Shown: positions 7,541 through 17,111, counted from the first letter of the stretch. The stretch: 64,000 nt of DNA from an uncultured Alistipes sp. (GCA_910584485.1 CAJUAV010000008.1:44968-108967), one strand, 5' to 3'. The notes: generated by a model from the sequence alone, not told the origin. Made by a program: numbers and translations.

Positions 7541-8782
7541 ATGAAGCTCAAAAAGATCTTTTCGAAAGCCGCGCTGCTCTGGTCCTCCGTCTCGGCGGGG
7601 ATCTTCCTGATCGGTTACAACATCGGCACGGGCAGCATCACGACGATGGCCGCGGCGGGAGCCGAATACGGCATGACGCTCACCTGGGCGCTGCTCCTCT
7701 CGTGCCTGTTCACCTACTGCCTCATCATCGCCTTCAGCCGCTACACGATGGTCACGGGCCGCACCGTCCTCGACAGCTTCCGCCGCTCCTTCGGGGCGCC
7801 CGTCACCCTCTTCATCCTCGCCTCGATGCTCGTCGCCGAGCTGACGTCGAGCATGGGCCTCATGGGCGTGGCGACGGAGGTCGTCGCCGAATGGTCGCGG
7901 CCGCTGACGGCCGACGGCGAAGGGTTCGACCGCCTCGCGATCGCCCTCGTCTTCGCCCTGCTGCTCGGCTGGTGCTCGCTGCGCGGGCGGCAGGCCTTCT
8001 TCGAAAAGATCCTCTCGCTCTTCGTCTTCCTGATGGGCATCTCGTTCCTGGCCACCTTCTTCGTGGTCACCCCCTCGCCCGCGGCGATCCTCGGCGGACT
8101 GAAGCCCTCGATCTCCGACCACGGCAACGCCTTCATGATCGTGTCGGGGATGGTCGGCACGACGATGGGCGCCATCCTCTTCATCGTCCGCTCGATCCTC
8201 GTGCGCGACAAGGGGTGGACGATCGGCGACATGCGCATCCAGCGCCGCGACGCCCTCGTCTCGGTGGGGCTCATGTTCGTGTTGAGCTTCGCCATCATGG
8301 CCTGCGCCGCGGGCGCGATGCCGGGCGAAAAGATCGAAAACGCCATCCAGATGGTGCGCCTCATCGAGCCGCTGGCGGGCGACATCGCCACCTCGCTCTT
8401 CGTCGCGGGGATCGTCGCCGCGGCCCTCTCGTCGCTCTTCCCCATCCTGCTGCTGGCCCCCTGGCTGCTGGCCGACTATCGGGGACGCCGCTGCGACATG
8501 CGCTCGCGCGAAACGCGCCTGCTGATCTTCGCGGGTCTGCTGTGCAGCCTCGCCGTGCCCCTCTTCGGCGGCCGCCCCGTCAGCGTGATGATCCTCTCGC
8601 AGACGATGGCCGTCATCGCCACGCCCCTCATCCTGCTCTTCATGACGATCCTGCTCAACCGCCGCAGCCTGATGGGTTCGCACCGCCCCGCGCTGTGGCA
8701 GAACCTCCTCTACGCGCTCGTGACCCTCTTCACGGCGGCGATGGCCGTGCTGGGCATCGCCGGCATCGGCCGACTCTTCTGA
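7541..8782 (+). CDS. NRAMP-fold transporter lacking the canonical metal motifs
   Basis: An inner-membrane protein of 413 residues with about 11 hydrophobic segments and the overall pattern of NRAMP/SLC11 carriers. The metal-binding DPGN of helix 1 is replaced by a glycine-rich GYNIGTGSITT near residue 25, and the MPHN of helix 6 by TTMGAILFIVRS near 207. Canonical metal chemistry is therefore unlikely, and the true cargo may be a sugar acid or another cation. It opens the rightward nine-gene operon, 21 bp before the next gene, which points to a role in moving a product of the locus across the inner membrane. No other inner-membrane carrier is present in the locus. Confidence 0.75.
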   Translation: MKLKKIFSKAALLWSSVSAGIFLIGYNIGTGSITTMAAAGAEYGMTLTWALLLSCLFTYCLIIAFSRYTMVTGRTVLDSFRRSFGAPVTLFILASMLVAELTSSMGLMGVATEVVAEWSRPLTADGEGFDRLAIALVFALLLGWCSLRGRQAFFEKILSLFVFLMGISFLATFFVVTPSPAAILGGLKPSISDHGNAFMIVSGMVGTTMGAILFIVRSILVRDKGWTIGDMRIQRRDALVSVGLMFVLSFAIMACAAGAMPGEKIENAIQMVRLIEPLAGDIATSLFVAGIVAAALSSLFPILLLAPWLLADYRGRRCDMRSRETRLLIFAGLLCSLAVPLFGGRPVSVMILSQTMAVIATPLILLFMTILLNRRSLMGSHRPALWQNLLYALVTLFTAAMAVLGIAGIGRLF

Positions 8783-8803
8783 AACAACCCAAAACACCGA
8801 CCC

Positions 8804-10030
8804 ATGAAAAAAACCTTTCTGCTCCTGCTTCTGACCGCCGCCTCGCTGCACGCCGCGGCACGCCCCTCGAAAGAGGCCGTGCGCCGCGCCATCGACGAGT
8901 GCGCCGCCTACGCCGTGAACGTCCTGCTGGACGAGACGGGCAAATCGCGCTGCGACTACAACCTCACGCGCGGCGAATGGTACCCCTACGAAGAGCCGTG
9001 GCACACGGGACAGATCGTCCTCGGCCTGCTCGAAGCCTACAAGGCGACGGGCGACGAGCGCTACCTCGCGGGCGCCGTCCGCGGCGGCGAATGGTGGCTG
9101 ACGCTCGAAATCAAGGACGACCCGCGCTTCGAAGGGATGGTCGGCGCCACGCACGGCGACGTGATCGGCAACGACCAGATCGTCTTCGCCACCGTCAGCG
9201 ACGGCACGCCGGGCATCTACGAGCTCTCGCGCGTCACGGGCGACCGCCGCTACGCCGCGCTGGCCACCTCGTCGGCCGCCTGGATGCTCGAACACATGTA
9301 CTATCCCGAAAAGGGAGTCTGCTACGACCTGGCGGATCTGAAGACGGGCGAGGTGCTCAAGCTCGACAGCCCCTTCCACCGCAACAAGCCCGATCAGACG
9401 CTCTTCGACGTCTCGCGCCCCAACACCGAGGGGTCGCTCTTCAAGGATGCCTACGAGTTCGGCGGCGACCGCCGCTTCCGCGACGCCCACATCCTGCTCT
9501 GCGACGCCCTCGTCGGCTATCAGGACGAGCACGGCCTCTGGATGCGGTTCATGCCCAACCACGCGAGCGAAGGGTCGTACCACCCCCGCTTCAACCTCTG
9601 GTACGCCGAGTCGCTGCTCGAATGCTACGACCTGACGGGCGACCGCAAATATCTCGAAGCGGCGGCCCGCACGGCCCGCACCTACGCCGCGGCGCAGCGC
9701 ACCGACGGCACGATGTTCTACGACAACTACATCAACGGGCGCCCCTCGGACAAGGGCTCGGTCTGCGGCTCGGAGGTGGCCCTGGCGGGCATTCTCTGGA
9801 TGCGGCTGGCGGGCTACGGCTTCGAGGAGTTCGTGCCCCACTACGAGCGCAGCGCCGAGTGGCTCGTGAAGAACCGCTTCGCGACCGACCACCCCGACCC
9901 CAACCTGCGCGGCGCCGTCGTCAACACCCGCATGCGCTTCCGCAAGGGCGAGATGTGGATGACCCAGCGCGACGTAGGCACCTCGTTCGGCCTGCGCTTC
10001 CTCTCGATCTACTACCGCAACATGCAATAA
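8804..10030 (+). CDS. Secreted six-hairpin (alpha/alpha toroid) protein, family not assigned
   Basis: 408 residues with a cleavable signal peptide (MKKTFLLLLLTAASLHAAA). The remainder is a series of helical hairpins with the periodic pattern LLEAYKATGDERYL, LSRVTGDRRYAALA, CYDLTGDRKYLEAA, typical of six-hairpin glycosidases and lyases (GH88/GH105, epimerase and related folds). Candidate active-site residues cluster in EEPWHTGQ, GATHGDVIGNDQ and FMPNHASEGSYH. I do not recognise the GH88/GH105 signature, so no family is given. It sits between the transporter and the NagB-like gene, with 12 bp to the latter. Periplasmic glycan processing is inferred from fold and context. Confidence 0.7.
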   Translation: MKKTFLLLLLTAASLHAAARPSKEAVRRAIDECAAYAVNVLLDETGKSRCDYNLTRGEWYPYEEPWHTGQIVLGLLEAYKATGDERYLAGAVRGGEWWLTLEIKDDPRFEGMVGATHGDVIGNDQIVFATVSDGTPGIYELSRVTGDRRYAALATSSAAWMLEHMYYPEKGVCYDLADLKTGEVLKLDSPFHRNKPDQTLFDVSRPNTEGSLFKDAYEFGGDRRFRDAHILLCDALVGYQDEHGLWMRFMPNHASEGSYHPRFNLWYAESLLECYDLTGDRKYLEAAARTARTYAAAQRTDGTMFYDNYINGRPSDKGSVCGSEVALAGILWMRLAGYGFEEFVPHYERSAEWLVKNRFATDHPDPNLRGAVVNTRMRFRKGEMWMTQRDVGTSFGLRFLSIYYRNMQ

Positions 10031-10042
10031 ACCCGAACCCCC

Positions 10043-10810
10043 ATGAAACAACCCACCCATTTCCGGGTCGACAAGCTCTCCGTGCGCATCTTCGAGACGC
10101 GCGAGGAGATGGGCCGCGCCGCCTCGGAGCACTATCGCGAGCGCGTCCGCGCACGGCTCGAGCGACAGCCGCTCGTGCGCGCCATCTACGCGGCGGCCCA
10201 CTCGCAGGACGAGTTCCTGCGCGCGCTGGTCGCCGACGCAGGCATCGATTTCGCCCGCATCGACGCCTTCCACATGGACGAATACTTCGGCCTGGGTACC
10301 GAGGCGCCGCAGCTCTTCGGACGCTTCCTGACCGAGCGTCTCTTCGCCCTCAAACCCTTCGCGCGGGTCAACCTGATCCGCTCCGACGCCCCCGACATCG
10401 ACGCCGAGGCGCGCCGCTACGAGGCGCTGCTGCGCCAGGCGCCGATCGACATCACGAGCCTCGGCATCGGCGAGAACGGCCACATCGCCTTCAACGACCC
10501 CCACGAGGCGCGTTTCGACGACCCGCACTGGGTGCGCCGCACGACCCTCGACGAGACCTGCCGGCGCCAGCAGGTGAACGACGGCGAGTTCGCCGCCCTC
10601 GACCAGGTGCCCGCGAGCGCCTACACGCTCACCGTGCCCGCCCTCTGCGCATCGCGCTCGCTCGTCTGCATCGTCCCGGGCAGCCGCAAGGCCGAGGCGG
10701 TGCGCCGCACGCTCCGCGAACCCGTTTCGGAAGCCTGCCCCGCCTCGATCCTGCGCACGCACGACGATGCCGTACTCTTCCTCGACCGCGACGCCGCGGC
10801 CCTGCTCTGA
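10043..10810 (+). CDS. NagB-like amino-sugar-6-phosphate deaminase/isomerase
   Basis: Cytoplasmic protein of 255 residues in the NagB/RpiA/DevB fold, with DAFHMDEYFG near residue 75 and GIGENGHIAFNDP near 146. The E. coli NagB equivalent of the latter is GVGNDGHIAFNEP, so the catalytic Asp position reads Asn and the following Glu reads Asp. The same variant occurs, to my knowledge, in many Bacteroidetes paralogues annotated as glucosamine-6-phosphate deaminases, so activity may be kept, perhaps on another amino sugar. Together with the GH20 in this operon it implies that a hexosamine is released and catabolised. It lies 12 bp after its upstream neighbour and 29 bp before the TonB receptor. 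Confidence 0.8.
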   Translation: MKQPTHFRVDKLSVRIFETREEMGRAASEHYRERVRARLERQPLVRAIYAAAHSQDEFLRALVADAGIDFARIDAFHMDEYFGLGTEAPQLFGRFLTERLFALKPFARVNLIRSDAPDIDAEARRYEALLRQAPIDITSLGIGENGHIAFNDPHEARFDDPHWVRRTTLDETCRRQQVNDGEFAALDQVPASAYTLTVPALCASRSLVCIVPGSRKAEAVRRTLREPVSEACPASILRTHDDAVLFLDRDAAALL

Positions 10811-10839
10811 CCACGAACCAACCTTCAAACCAACCGACC

Positions 10840-13836
10840 ATGAAACGAACCTTACAACGAACCCTCACGCTCGCCGTGCTGCTCTTCACGGCGACGGCCG
10901 CGCTCGCACAGAGCGTCGGCAACCTCCGCGGCGTCGTCAAGGACGCCGACGGCGGCATCCTGCCGGGCGCCTCCGTCATCGTGACGGGGAGCACCCTCGG
11001 TACCTCGACCGACATCAACGGAGCCTACCTGCTCCAGAACATCCCCGCGGGCGAGCAGAGCATCACCGTGCGCTACCTCGGCTACGAGGACCTCGTGCGC
11101 ACCGTCGACATCGCGGCCGGCGAAACGGCGATCTTCGACGTCGTGCTGGCCGACCTGGCGACGGGCATCGAGCAGGTGACCGTGACGGCCGTCATCGACG
11201 GCCAGCAGCGCGCCCTCAACCAGCAGAAGATGGCCGACAACCAGATGCAGGTCGTCTCGGCCGACCAGATCGGCATGTTCCCCGACCTGAACGTCGCCGA
11301 CGCCCTGAAGCGCGTGAGCGGCGTCACGTCGGACGGCGAGAGCGTCTCGCTGCGCGGCACGCCGGCCAACTTCACCAACATCAACATGAACGGCGAACAG
11401 ATGGTCGGCACGGGCGAGGGCGGCTACCGCACCCCGTCGCTGGAGTTCATCCCGTCGGACGTGCTCGCATCGCTCGAAATCCAGAAGACGCTCCTGCCGT
11501 CGAACGACGGCGATGCGATCGGCGGCGTCATCAACCTCCGTTCGAGCGAGGCGCGTTCGCTCAAGCCGCGCTTCAGCGTCGACCTGGGCCCCGGCTACAA
11601 CTTCCTGCGCGAGAAGATGTCCTACAACGGCAAGCTGGGCTACGAGCAGCGCTTCCGCCCCACGAAGAAGAACCCCTACGGCACCTTCGGCATCGCGGCC
11701 AAGTACAGCTATTTCAACTCGTGGTCGGGCTACGACCGCCTCGACGCCAACGCCTGGCTCGAGAAAGAGGTGCAGACGGCCGACGGAGCCGAAAAGCGCT
11801 ACATGCCCACCGATTTCCGCTACCGCTACGTCGAGAACAACTCGATCCGCCACGGCGGCTCGCTCGTGCTCGACTGGGCTCCGACGGTGAACACGAAGTT
11901 CGTCCTGCTCGGCAGCGTCAACTCCTACGACGTCGACTCGGAGCGCAACCGCAACCGCGTCCGCTTCCGCGGCGCCTACTGGGACCTCTCCGACCGCGAG
12001 GGCTTCGGTCCGAACGCCGTCGGCACGGACCGCATCTCGGAGAACGTGCAGTACACCGACGTGCAGGAGAAGACGACCAACTACAACCTACAGCTCAACG
12101 GCGAAAGCGTGATCGGCAACTGGAAGATCGACGGAGCCGTCGCCTACTCGGCCTCGAAAAAGGAGTACGAGAGCATGGCCTACACCTTCTCGACGCCCGA
12201 CTACCGCGCCAACGGCAAGGCGATCGCCGGCACGGGCAGCCCCGCCATGACGCTCGCCAAGAAGACGATCGTCGGCTACGTGCCCGACATGACGAGCCCC
12301 GTCCTGGCGATGAACTACCTGATCGACGGCGCGGGCAGCGCGGAGAACTACTATCTGACGAGCACCGAGGAGTGGAACCACACAACCAAGGGCGAGAACC
12401 TCACCGTGCGCGCCAACGCCTCGCTGAACCACTTCGTGGGCGGCAATGCGTCGACCTTCTCGTTCGGCGTCAAGGCCAAGATGCTCCATAACGACGGCAT
12501 TTCGCCCCTCTCGGGCGTCGGCACCAATTCCTACTCGCTGCCCAAGAACGCCCGCGGCGACGACGCGCTGGCCATGACGCGCTTCCTGAAGACGGAGCGC
12601 ATGAGCGACGACTACCTCGACGGCCGCATGAGCTACACCTACGGCCTCGACGGCGGCAAGCTCGACGCGCTGCGCCGCAACGGCTTCGACGGCAAGATGA
12701 CCGTCAACGCCAACACGGCTCACGAGCAGAGCGACGCCTACTATTTCGATGCCCGCGAGGACATCTATGCGGGATACCTCATGGAGAAGATCCAGCTCAA
12801 GAAGCTGATGATGCTCGCCGGCGCCCGCATCGAACACAACAAGGTGCGGTACGAAGCCTACGACATCTTCGCCTACGACAAGGAGGTCGACCTCGGGCAG
12901 AACCCCTCGGGACAGAAGCCCGACGCCGAAGAGCCCGTCTACACCGCCTACACGAAGACGCTCAAACAGGATTCGAAGGACTACGCGGTCGTGCTGCCCA
13001 ACCTCCAGTTCAAATACGACCTGGACCGCTCGACGGTCTTCCGTCTGGCCTACACGACGGGCTATGCGCGTCCGAACGCCATCGACCTCGTGCCGAAGAC
13101 TACGCGCAACATCAACGCGGGCGTCATCACGATCGGCAACCCCGACCTGAAGGCCTCCTACTCGCACAACCTCGACCTGATGGGCGAGCACTACCTGCGC
13201 AACGTGGGTCTGATCTCGGCGGGCTTCTTCTACAAGCACATCAACAAGTTCCACTACCTTTCGCAGATGCCGCTCCCGAGCGACAACCGCTACGCCTACG
13301 ACGATTCGCCCTACGTGATGCTGCGCCAGCAGATGAACGGCAAGAGCGCCACGGTCTACGGCTTCGAGGTGACGCTCAACAGCGCCCTCACCTTCCTGCC
13401 GGGCTTCCTGCGCAACCTCGTCTTCACGGGCAACTACACCTACGTGCACTCGAACGCCGAGGTGGAGCGCATGAGCGACGATGCGGTGGGTGCTTCGGTC
13501 AAGGACGAACTCCGCCTGCCGGGCCAGGCCACCCACACGGCCAACCTCGCCCTCGCCTACTCGTGCAAGCGTTTCACGCTCCAGGCTTCGTACAACTACA
13601 TCGGCGAGTACATCCAATCGCTCGGCGCCAACGCCGACATGGACGTCTGGCTCGAGGGCCGCTGGCAGTTCGACCTGAACGGCAGCGTGAAGCTCTGCAA
13701 GGGCCTCTCGTTCTACCTCGAAGCGCAGAACGTACTCAACAGCAAGAAATTCATGTACATGGGCAATTCGTCGCGCGTCTACGAGCTCCGCTACTCGGGA
13801 GCCGTCGCACGCTGCGGTTTCACCTATAAGTTCTGA
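10840..13836 (+). CDS. TonB-dependent outer-membrane receptor without a SusD partner
   Basis: 998 residues: signal peptide (cut after AALAQ), a carboxypeptidase-regulatory-like domain at about 25-110 (GVVKDADGGILPGASVIVTG), a plug domain with NVADALKRVSGVTSDGE and a long beta-barrel ending in GFTYKF, with a terminal Phe as in outer-membrane proteins. The plug wording (EFIPSDVLASLEIQKTLLPS) resembles the Caulobacter-type TonB receptors that import oligosaccharides on their own rather than SusC. No SusD-like lipoprotein follows; the next gene overlaps the stop (TGATG). It is inferred to import the oligosaccharide handled by the surrounding enzymes. The ATG at 10840 was chosen for its signal peptide; the frame stays open far upstream only because of GC bias. 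Confidence 0.92.
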   Translation: MKRTLQRTLTLAVLLFTATAALAQSVGNLRGVVKDADGGILPGASVIVTGSTLGTSTDINGAYLLQNIPAGEQSITVRYLGYEDLVRTVDIAAGETAIFDVVLADLATGIEQVTVTAVIDGQQRALNQQKMADNQMQVVSADQIGMFPDLNVADALKRVSGVTSDGESVSLRGTPANFTNINMNGEQMVGTGEGGYRTPSLEFIPSDVLASLEIQKTLLPSNDGDAIGGVINLRSSEARSLKPRFSVDLGPGYNFLREKMSYNGKLGYEQRFRPTKKNPYGTFGIAAKYSYFNSWSGYDRLDANAWLEKEVQTADGAEKRYMPTDFRYRYVENNSIRHGGSLVLDWAPTVNTKFVLLGSVNSYDVDSERNRNRVRFRGAYWDLSDREGFGPNAVGTDRISENVQYTDVQEKTTNYNLQLNGESVIGNWKIDGAVAYSASKKEYESMAYTFSTPDYRANGKAIAGTGSPAMTLAKKTIVGYVPDMTSPVLAMNYLIDGAGSAENYYLTSTEEWNHTTKGENLTVRANASLNHFVGGNASTFSFGVKAKMLHNDGISPLSGVGTNSYSLPKNARGDDALAMTRFLKTERMSDDYLDGRMSYTYGLDGGKLDALRRNGFDGKMTVNANTAHEQSDAYYFDAREDIYAGYLMEKIQLKKLMMLAGARIEHNKVRYEAYDIFAYDKEVDLGQNPSGQKPDAEEPVYTAYTKTLKQDSKDYAVVLPNLQFKYDLDRSTVFRLAYTTGYARPNAIDLVPKTTRNINAGVITIGNPDLKASYSHNLDLMGEHYLRNVGLISAGFFYKHINKFHYLSQMPLPSDNRYAYDDSPYVMLRQQMNGKSATVYGFEVTLNSALTFLPGFLRNLVFTGNYTYVHSNAEVERMSDDAVGASVKDELRLPGQATHTANLALAYSCKRFTLQASYNYIGEYIQSLGANADMDVWLEGRWQFDLNGSVKLCKGLSFYLEAQNVLNSKKFMYMGNSSRVYELRYSGAVARCGFTYKF

Positions 13837-15761
13837 TGAAAACGCGCCTCCTTCTTCTGCTGTTCCTGTGCCCCTTCGTCGGGATGCTCTCCGTCGGTGC
13901 CGACGCGCTCGACGACCGTTCGCTGCACCTGTTGCAGCGGCTCGATGCGGTCCTCGTCGAACAGCTGTGCGTCGATCCGTCCGATCCCGACTGCGGAGGC
14001 ATTCGCTGCCCCGCGTGCGACCTCTTTCACACGCGGGCAGCGGAGGCGCTCCTGCCCTTCGCCTGCGAATACCGGCTGACGGGCAACCGCACGCGCCTGG
14101 CCCAGGCCGTCGCCCTGGGCGACTGGCTGTTGCGCCGGCAACAGCAGGAGGGGTGCTGGCTCGAAACACCCGAAACATGGACGGGCACGACGACCGACCA
14201 GCTCCTGATGCTGGCCCTCGCCTACCCGATCGTCGAACCGACGCTCGCCCCCCGCCGGCGCACCGCCTGGCGGGAGGCGATGCGGCGGGCCGGCGACTAC
14301 CTCGTCCACGTGATGGACAACCGCTTCGCCAGCATCAACTATTGCGCGACCACCGCGGCGACGCTCGCCGAGCTCCACCGCCTGCTGCCCGACCCCGCCT
14401 ACGCCGCCAAGGCGCGCGAGCTGGCCCGCATGATCGTCTCGAAGATGAACGCCGAATGGTTCATCGAGGGCGAGGGCGGCCGCGAAGGGGGCTACAAATA
14501 CGGCGTGGATATCGGCTACAACCTCGAAATGTCGCTCTGGGGGCTGGCGCGCTACGCACGCCTCACGCAGGATTGCACGGTCGCCGAAGCGGTCCGCCGC
14601 AGCGCCGCGCAACACCTCTGGTTCATCTACCCCGACGGCATGCTGGACGCCTCGGCAGGCATCCGCTCGAACAAGTGGACCGTCTACGGCAGCGGCACGA
14701 GCGACGGCATCCATCCCCTCTGCGCCCTGCTCGCCGACGACGATCACGCCTTCGCCGAAGCGGCGCTGCGCAACATCGACTGCATCGAGCGCAGCTTCAC
14801 CCGTTCGGGGCTGCTCGGACCGGGGCCCCACTACGACCGCGTCCTGCCGACCCCGCCCTGCATCTACCCCACCTTCGCGAAGGCCAAGAGCCTCGCGATG
14901 GCCCTGCTCTGGAAATCCGAACCGAGCGAAGCGGAAAAACCGATAAAACGCGCAGCAGCCGAACACGCCCCGACGAAACACGCCGCGGCCGACCGCGCCC
15001 TGCTGCCCCTCGACCGCGACACCTGCCGCCGTTTCCGCACGCTCGGCATCACGCTCGTGCGCCGCGGACCCTTCTGCGGCACCGTCACCGCCTCGACCTA
15101 CAAGGCCCGCGAAGGGGCGCGCTCGAAATACATGCACCGTCCCGCGGGCGGCGCGTGCAGCGCGCTGTGGATCGACGGCCTCGGCCTCGTGCAGGCCTCG
15201 TCGCAGACCCGCTACGGCCGCTGGGAGCCGATGAGCTTCCCCGAAATGCCCGACATCCGTCCGCTGACGCCCCGCATCGAGGCGACGACCGCCGACGAAG
15301 GGTACTGCACGAACCTCTACGAGTTCGACGCCCGCTCCGAGACGGAGACGACGCCCGACGCCGTGCGCTGCACTTCCGACGGACTGCTGCGCAACGCCGA
15401 CGGCCGCCCCTGCGGCATCGGCTACGTGCTCACCCACCGCTTCGAAGGCCGACGCCTCGCGAAGCACTACGAAATCCTCCACCACACGGCCGACGAGACG
15501 GTGCGGATCGTCGAGCCGATCCTGCTCGACGAGGCGTTCCGCATCGAACGCCCCGACCCGCGCACCCTCCGCATCACGGGGCCCGCGCGGCGGCTGACGC
15601 TGCACCTCGAAGGGGCGGCGGCGCTCGCCGTCGACTCGCTCGAAGCGCCGAAATACCGCCAGGTATACCCCTCGCTCGTCGCCCTGCCGATCGTCATCGA
15701 CGTGCCCGTACAAACGCCGCAGCGCCGCGAAGGCATCACCCTCATCTACGAAACCGACTAA
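13836..15761 (+). CDS. Secreted toroid plus beta-sandwich protein, candidate polysaccharide lyase
   Basis: 641 residues with a signal peptide (cut near VGADA). Residues about 30-370 are helical hairpins (alpha/alpha toroid). From about 390 onward there are beta strands, an arrangement seen in heparinase II/III-like and related lyases. Conserved-looking polar clusters are ASINYCATTAATLAE, EGEGGREGGYKYGVDIGYN and SNKWTVYGSGTSDGIHP. The linker at 365-395 is unusually rich in Ala, Glu and Lys. No CAZy family is recognised. A lyase would explain the GH105 and PL22-like enzymes of the left arm, which act on unsaturated ends. The start codon overlaps the TonB receptor stop, and GH28 begins 6 bp downstream. 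Confidence 0.65.
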   Translation: MKTRLLLLLFLCPFVGMLSVGADALDDRSLHLLQRLDAVLVEQLCVDPSDPDCGGIRCPACDLFHTRAAEALLPFACEYRLTGNRTRLAQAVALGDWLLRRQQQEGCWLETPETWTGTTTDQLLMLALAYPIVEPTLAPRRRTAWREAMRRAGDYLVHVMDNRFASINYCATTAATLAELHRLLPDPAYAAKARELARMIVSKMNAEWFIEGEGGREGGYKYGVDIGYNLEMSLWGLARYARLTQDCTVAEAVRRSAAQHLWFIYPDGMLDASAGIRSNKWTVYGSGTSDGIHPLCALLADDDHAFAEAALRNIDCIERSFTRSGLLGPGPHYDRVLPTPPCIYPTFAKAKSLAMALLWKSEPSEAEKPIKRAAAEHAPTKHAAADRALLPLDRDTCRRFRTLGITLVRRGPFCGTVTASTYKAREGARSKYMHRPAGGACSALWIDGLGLVQASSQTRYGRWEPMSFPEMPDIRPLTPRIEATTADEGYCTNLYEFDARSETETTPDAVRCTSDGLLRNADGRPCGIGYVLTHRFEGRRLAKHYEILHHTADETVRIVEPILLDEAFRIERPDPRTLRITGPARRLTLHLEGAAALAVDSLEAPKYRQVYPSLVALPIVIDVPVQTPQRREGITLIYETD

Positions 15762-15767
15762 CGACCC

Positions 15768-17111
15768 ATGAAACACCTGCTGCTTCTGCTCGCGCTGCTC
15801 TCGGCAGCCGCACAACCGCTCGCCGCCCGCGGATGGGGCGAACTCAAACGCATCGAGCGCCGCATCGTCGCGCCCGTATTTCCCGACGCCACCTTCTCGG
15901 TGCGCGATTTCGGCGCCACGGGCGACGGCACGACCGACGACCGCGCGGCCATCCTGGCTGCCATCGACCGCTGCAACGCGGAGGGCGGCGGCCGCGTCCT
16001 GCTCCCCGCGGGCCGCTATTTCAGCCGCGGCCCCGTCGTGCTGAAGAGCAACGTCGAGCTCCACCTCGCCGAGGGGGCCGTGCTCCTCTTCAGCGCCGAC
16101 GAAAAGGATTACCTGCCCGTCGTGCTGACCCGCTGGGAGGGCACCGAACTCTTCAACTACTCGCCGATGCTCTACGCCCGCAACGCCCACAACATCGCCG
16201 TGACGGGGCGCGGCACGATCGACGGACAGGGCTCGAAGAACTTCGCCACCTGGAAACCGCGCCAGAAGGCCGACCAGCAGCAGCTGCGCCGCCAGGGCCG
16301 CGAGGGGACGCCGCTCCACGAACGCGTCTACGGCGCCGGCCACTACCTGCGTCCCGCGCTGCTGGAGTTCGTCTCGTGCAGCGGGCTGCTCATCGAGGGG
16401 ATCCGCGTCGTCGACGCCGCCTTCTGGTCGATCCATCCCCTCTGCTGCGACAACGTCACGGTCCGCAACGTCACGGTCGACAGCACGAACCTCAACAACG
16501 ACGGCTGCGACCCCGAGTCGTGCCGCGACGTGCTGATCGAAGGGTGCTACTTCCACACGGGCGACGACGCCATCGCCATCAAGGCGGGACGCGACGAGGA
16601 TGCCCGCCGCATCGGCCGTCCGACCGAGAACGTCATCATCCGCCGCTGCACCTTCGACACGAAGGTCAACGGCCTGTGCATCGGCAGCGAGATTTCGGGC
16701 GGCGTGCGCAACGTCTTCGCCGAGGAGATCCGCATCCTCCACGCCAGCAGCGCCCTCTATTTCAAGTCGAATCTCGACCGCGGAGGCTGCATCGAAGGGA
16801 TCCGCATCCGCCGCGTCGAGGTCGACCGCACGTCGGGGCCGCTGATCCGCTTCGAACCCGACTACAAGTCGGAGAGCAGCGCCAACCACCCGACCCGCTT
16901 CCGCGATTTCGTCATCGAGCGCGTCCGCGCCCGCCGCATCGGGGGGATCGGCATCGACATCGGCGGCTTCGAACAGCTGCCCGTGCGCGACGTCACGATC
17001 CGCGACCTGAAGATCGACGAGGCCGCGACGCCGCTGCGCATCCGCAACACCGAAGCGCTCCGCCTCGAGCGCGTAACCATCAACGGCTCCCGCCGCGACC
17101 TGACCCGCTGA
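15768..17111 (+). CDS. GH28 polygalacturonase-like glycosidase
   Basis: 447 residues with a signal peptide, folded as a right-handed parallel beta-helix. The N-terminal FSVRDFGATGDGTTDDRAAI is the usual pectinase opening. Family motifs follow in order: NLNNDGCDPES, YFHTGDDAIAIKAGRD (paired catalytic Asp), LCIGSEISGG (Glu where endo-polygalacturonases carry His, as in exo-acting members) and ALYFKSNLDRGG. It would hydrolyse alpha-linked galacturonic acid or a related residue in the periplasm, probably exo-wise. It sits 6 bp after the toroid protein and 3 bp before the isomerase gene. Confidence 0.93.
   Translation: MKHLLLLLALLSAAAQPLAARGWGELKRIERRIVAPVFPDATFSVRDFGATGDGTTDDRAAILAAIDRCNAEGGGRVLLPAGRYFSRGPVVLKSNVELHLAEGAVLLFSADEKDYLPVVLTRWEGTELFNYSPMLYARNAHNIAVTGRGTIDGQGSKNFATWKPRQKADQQQLRRQGREGTPLHERVYGAGHYLRPALLEFVSCSGLLIEGIRVVDAAFWSIHPLCCDNVTVRNVTVDSTNLNNDGCDPESCRDVLIEGCYFHTGDDAIAIKAGRDEDARRIGRPTENVIIRRCTFDTKVNGLCIGSEISGGVRNVFAEEIRILHASSALYFKSNLDRGGCIEGIRIRRVEVDRTSGPLIRFEPDYKSESSANHPTRFRDFVIERVRARRIGGIGIDIGGFEQLPVRDVTIRDLKIDEAATPLRIRNTEALRLERVTINGSRRDLTR

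Noticed and set aside
10767..12491. 574-codon plus-strand frame inside the TonB receptor
   Set aside because: It is the +1 shadow of the receptor; its product is Arg/Gly-rich without a signal peptide or motifs.
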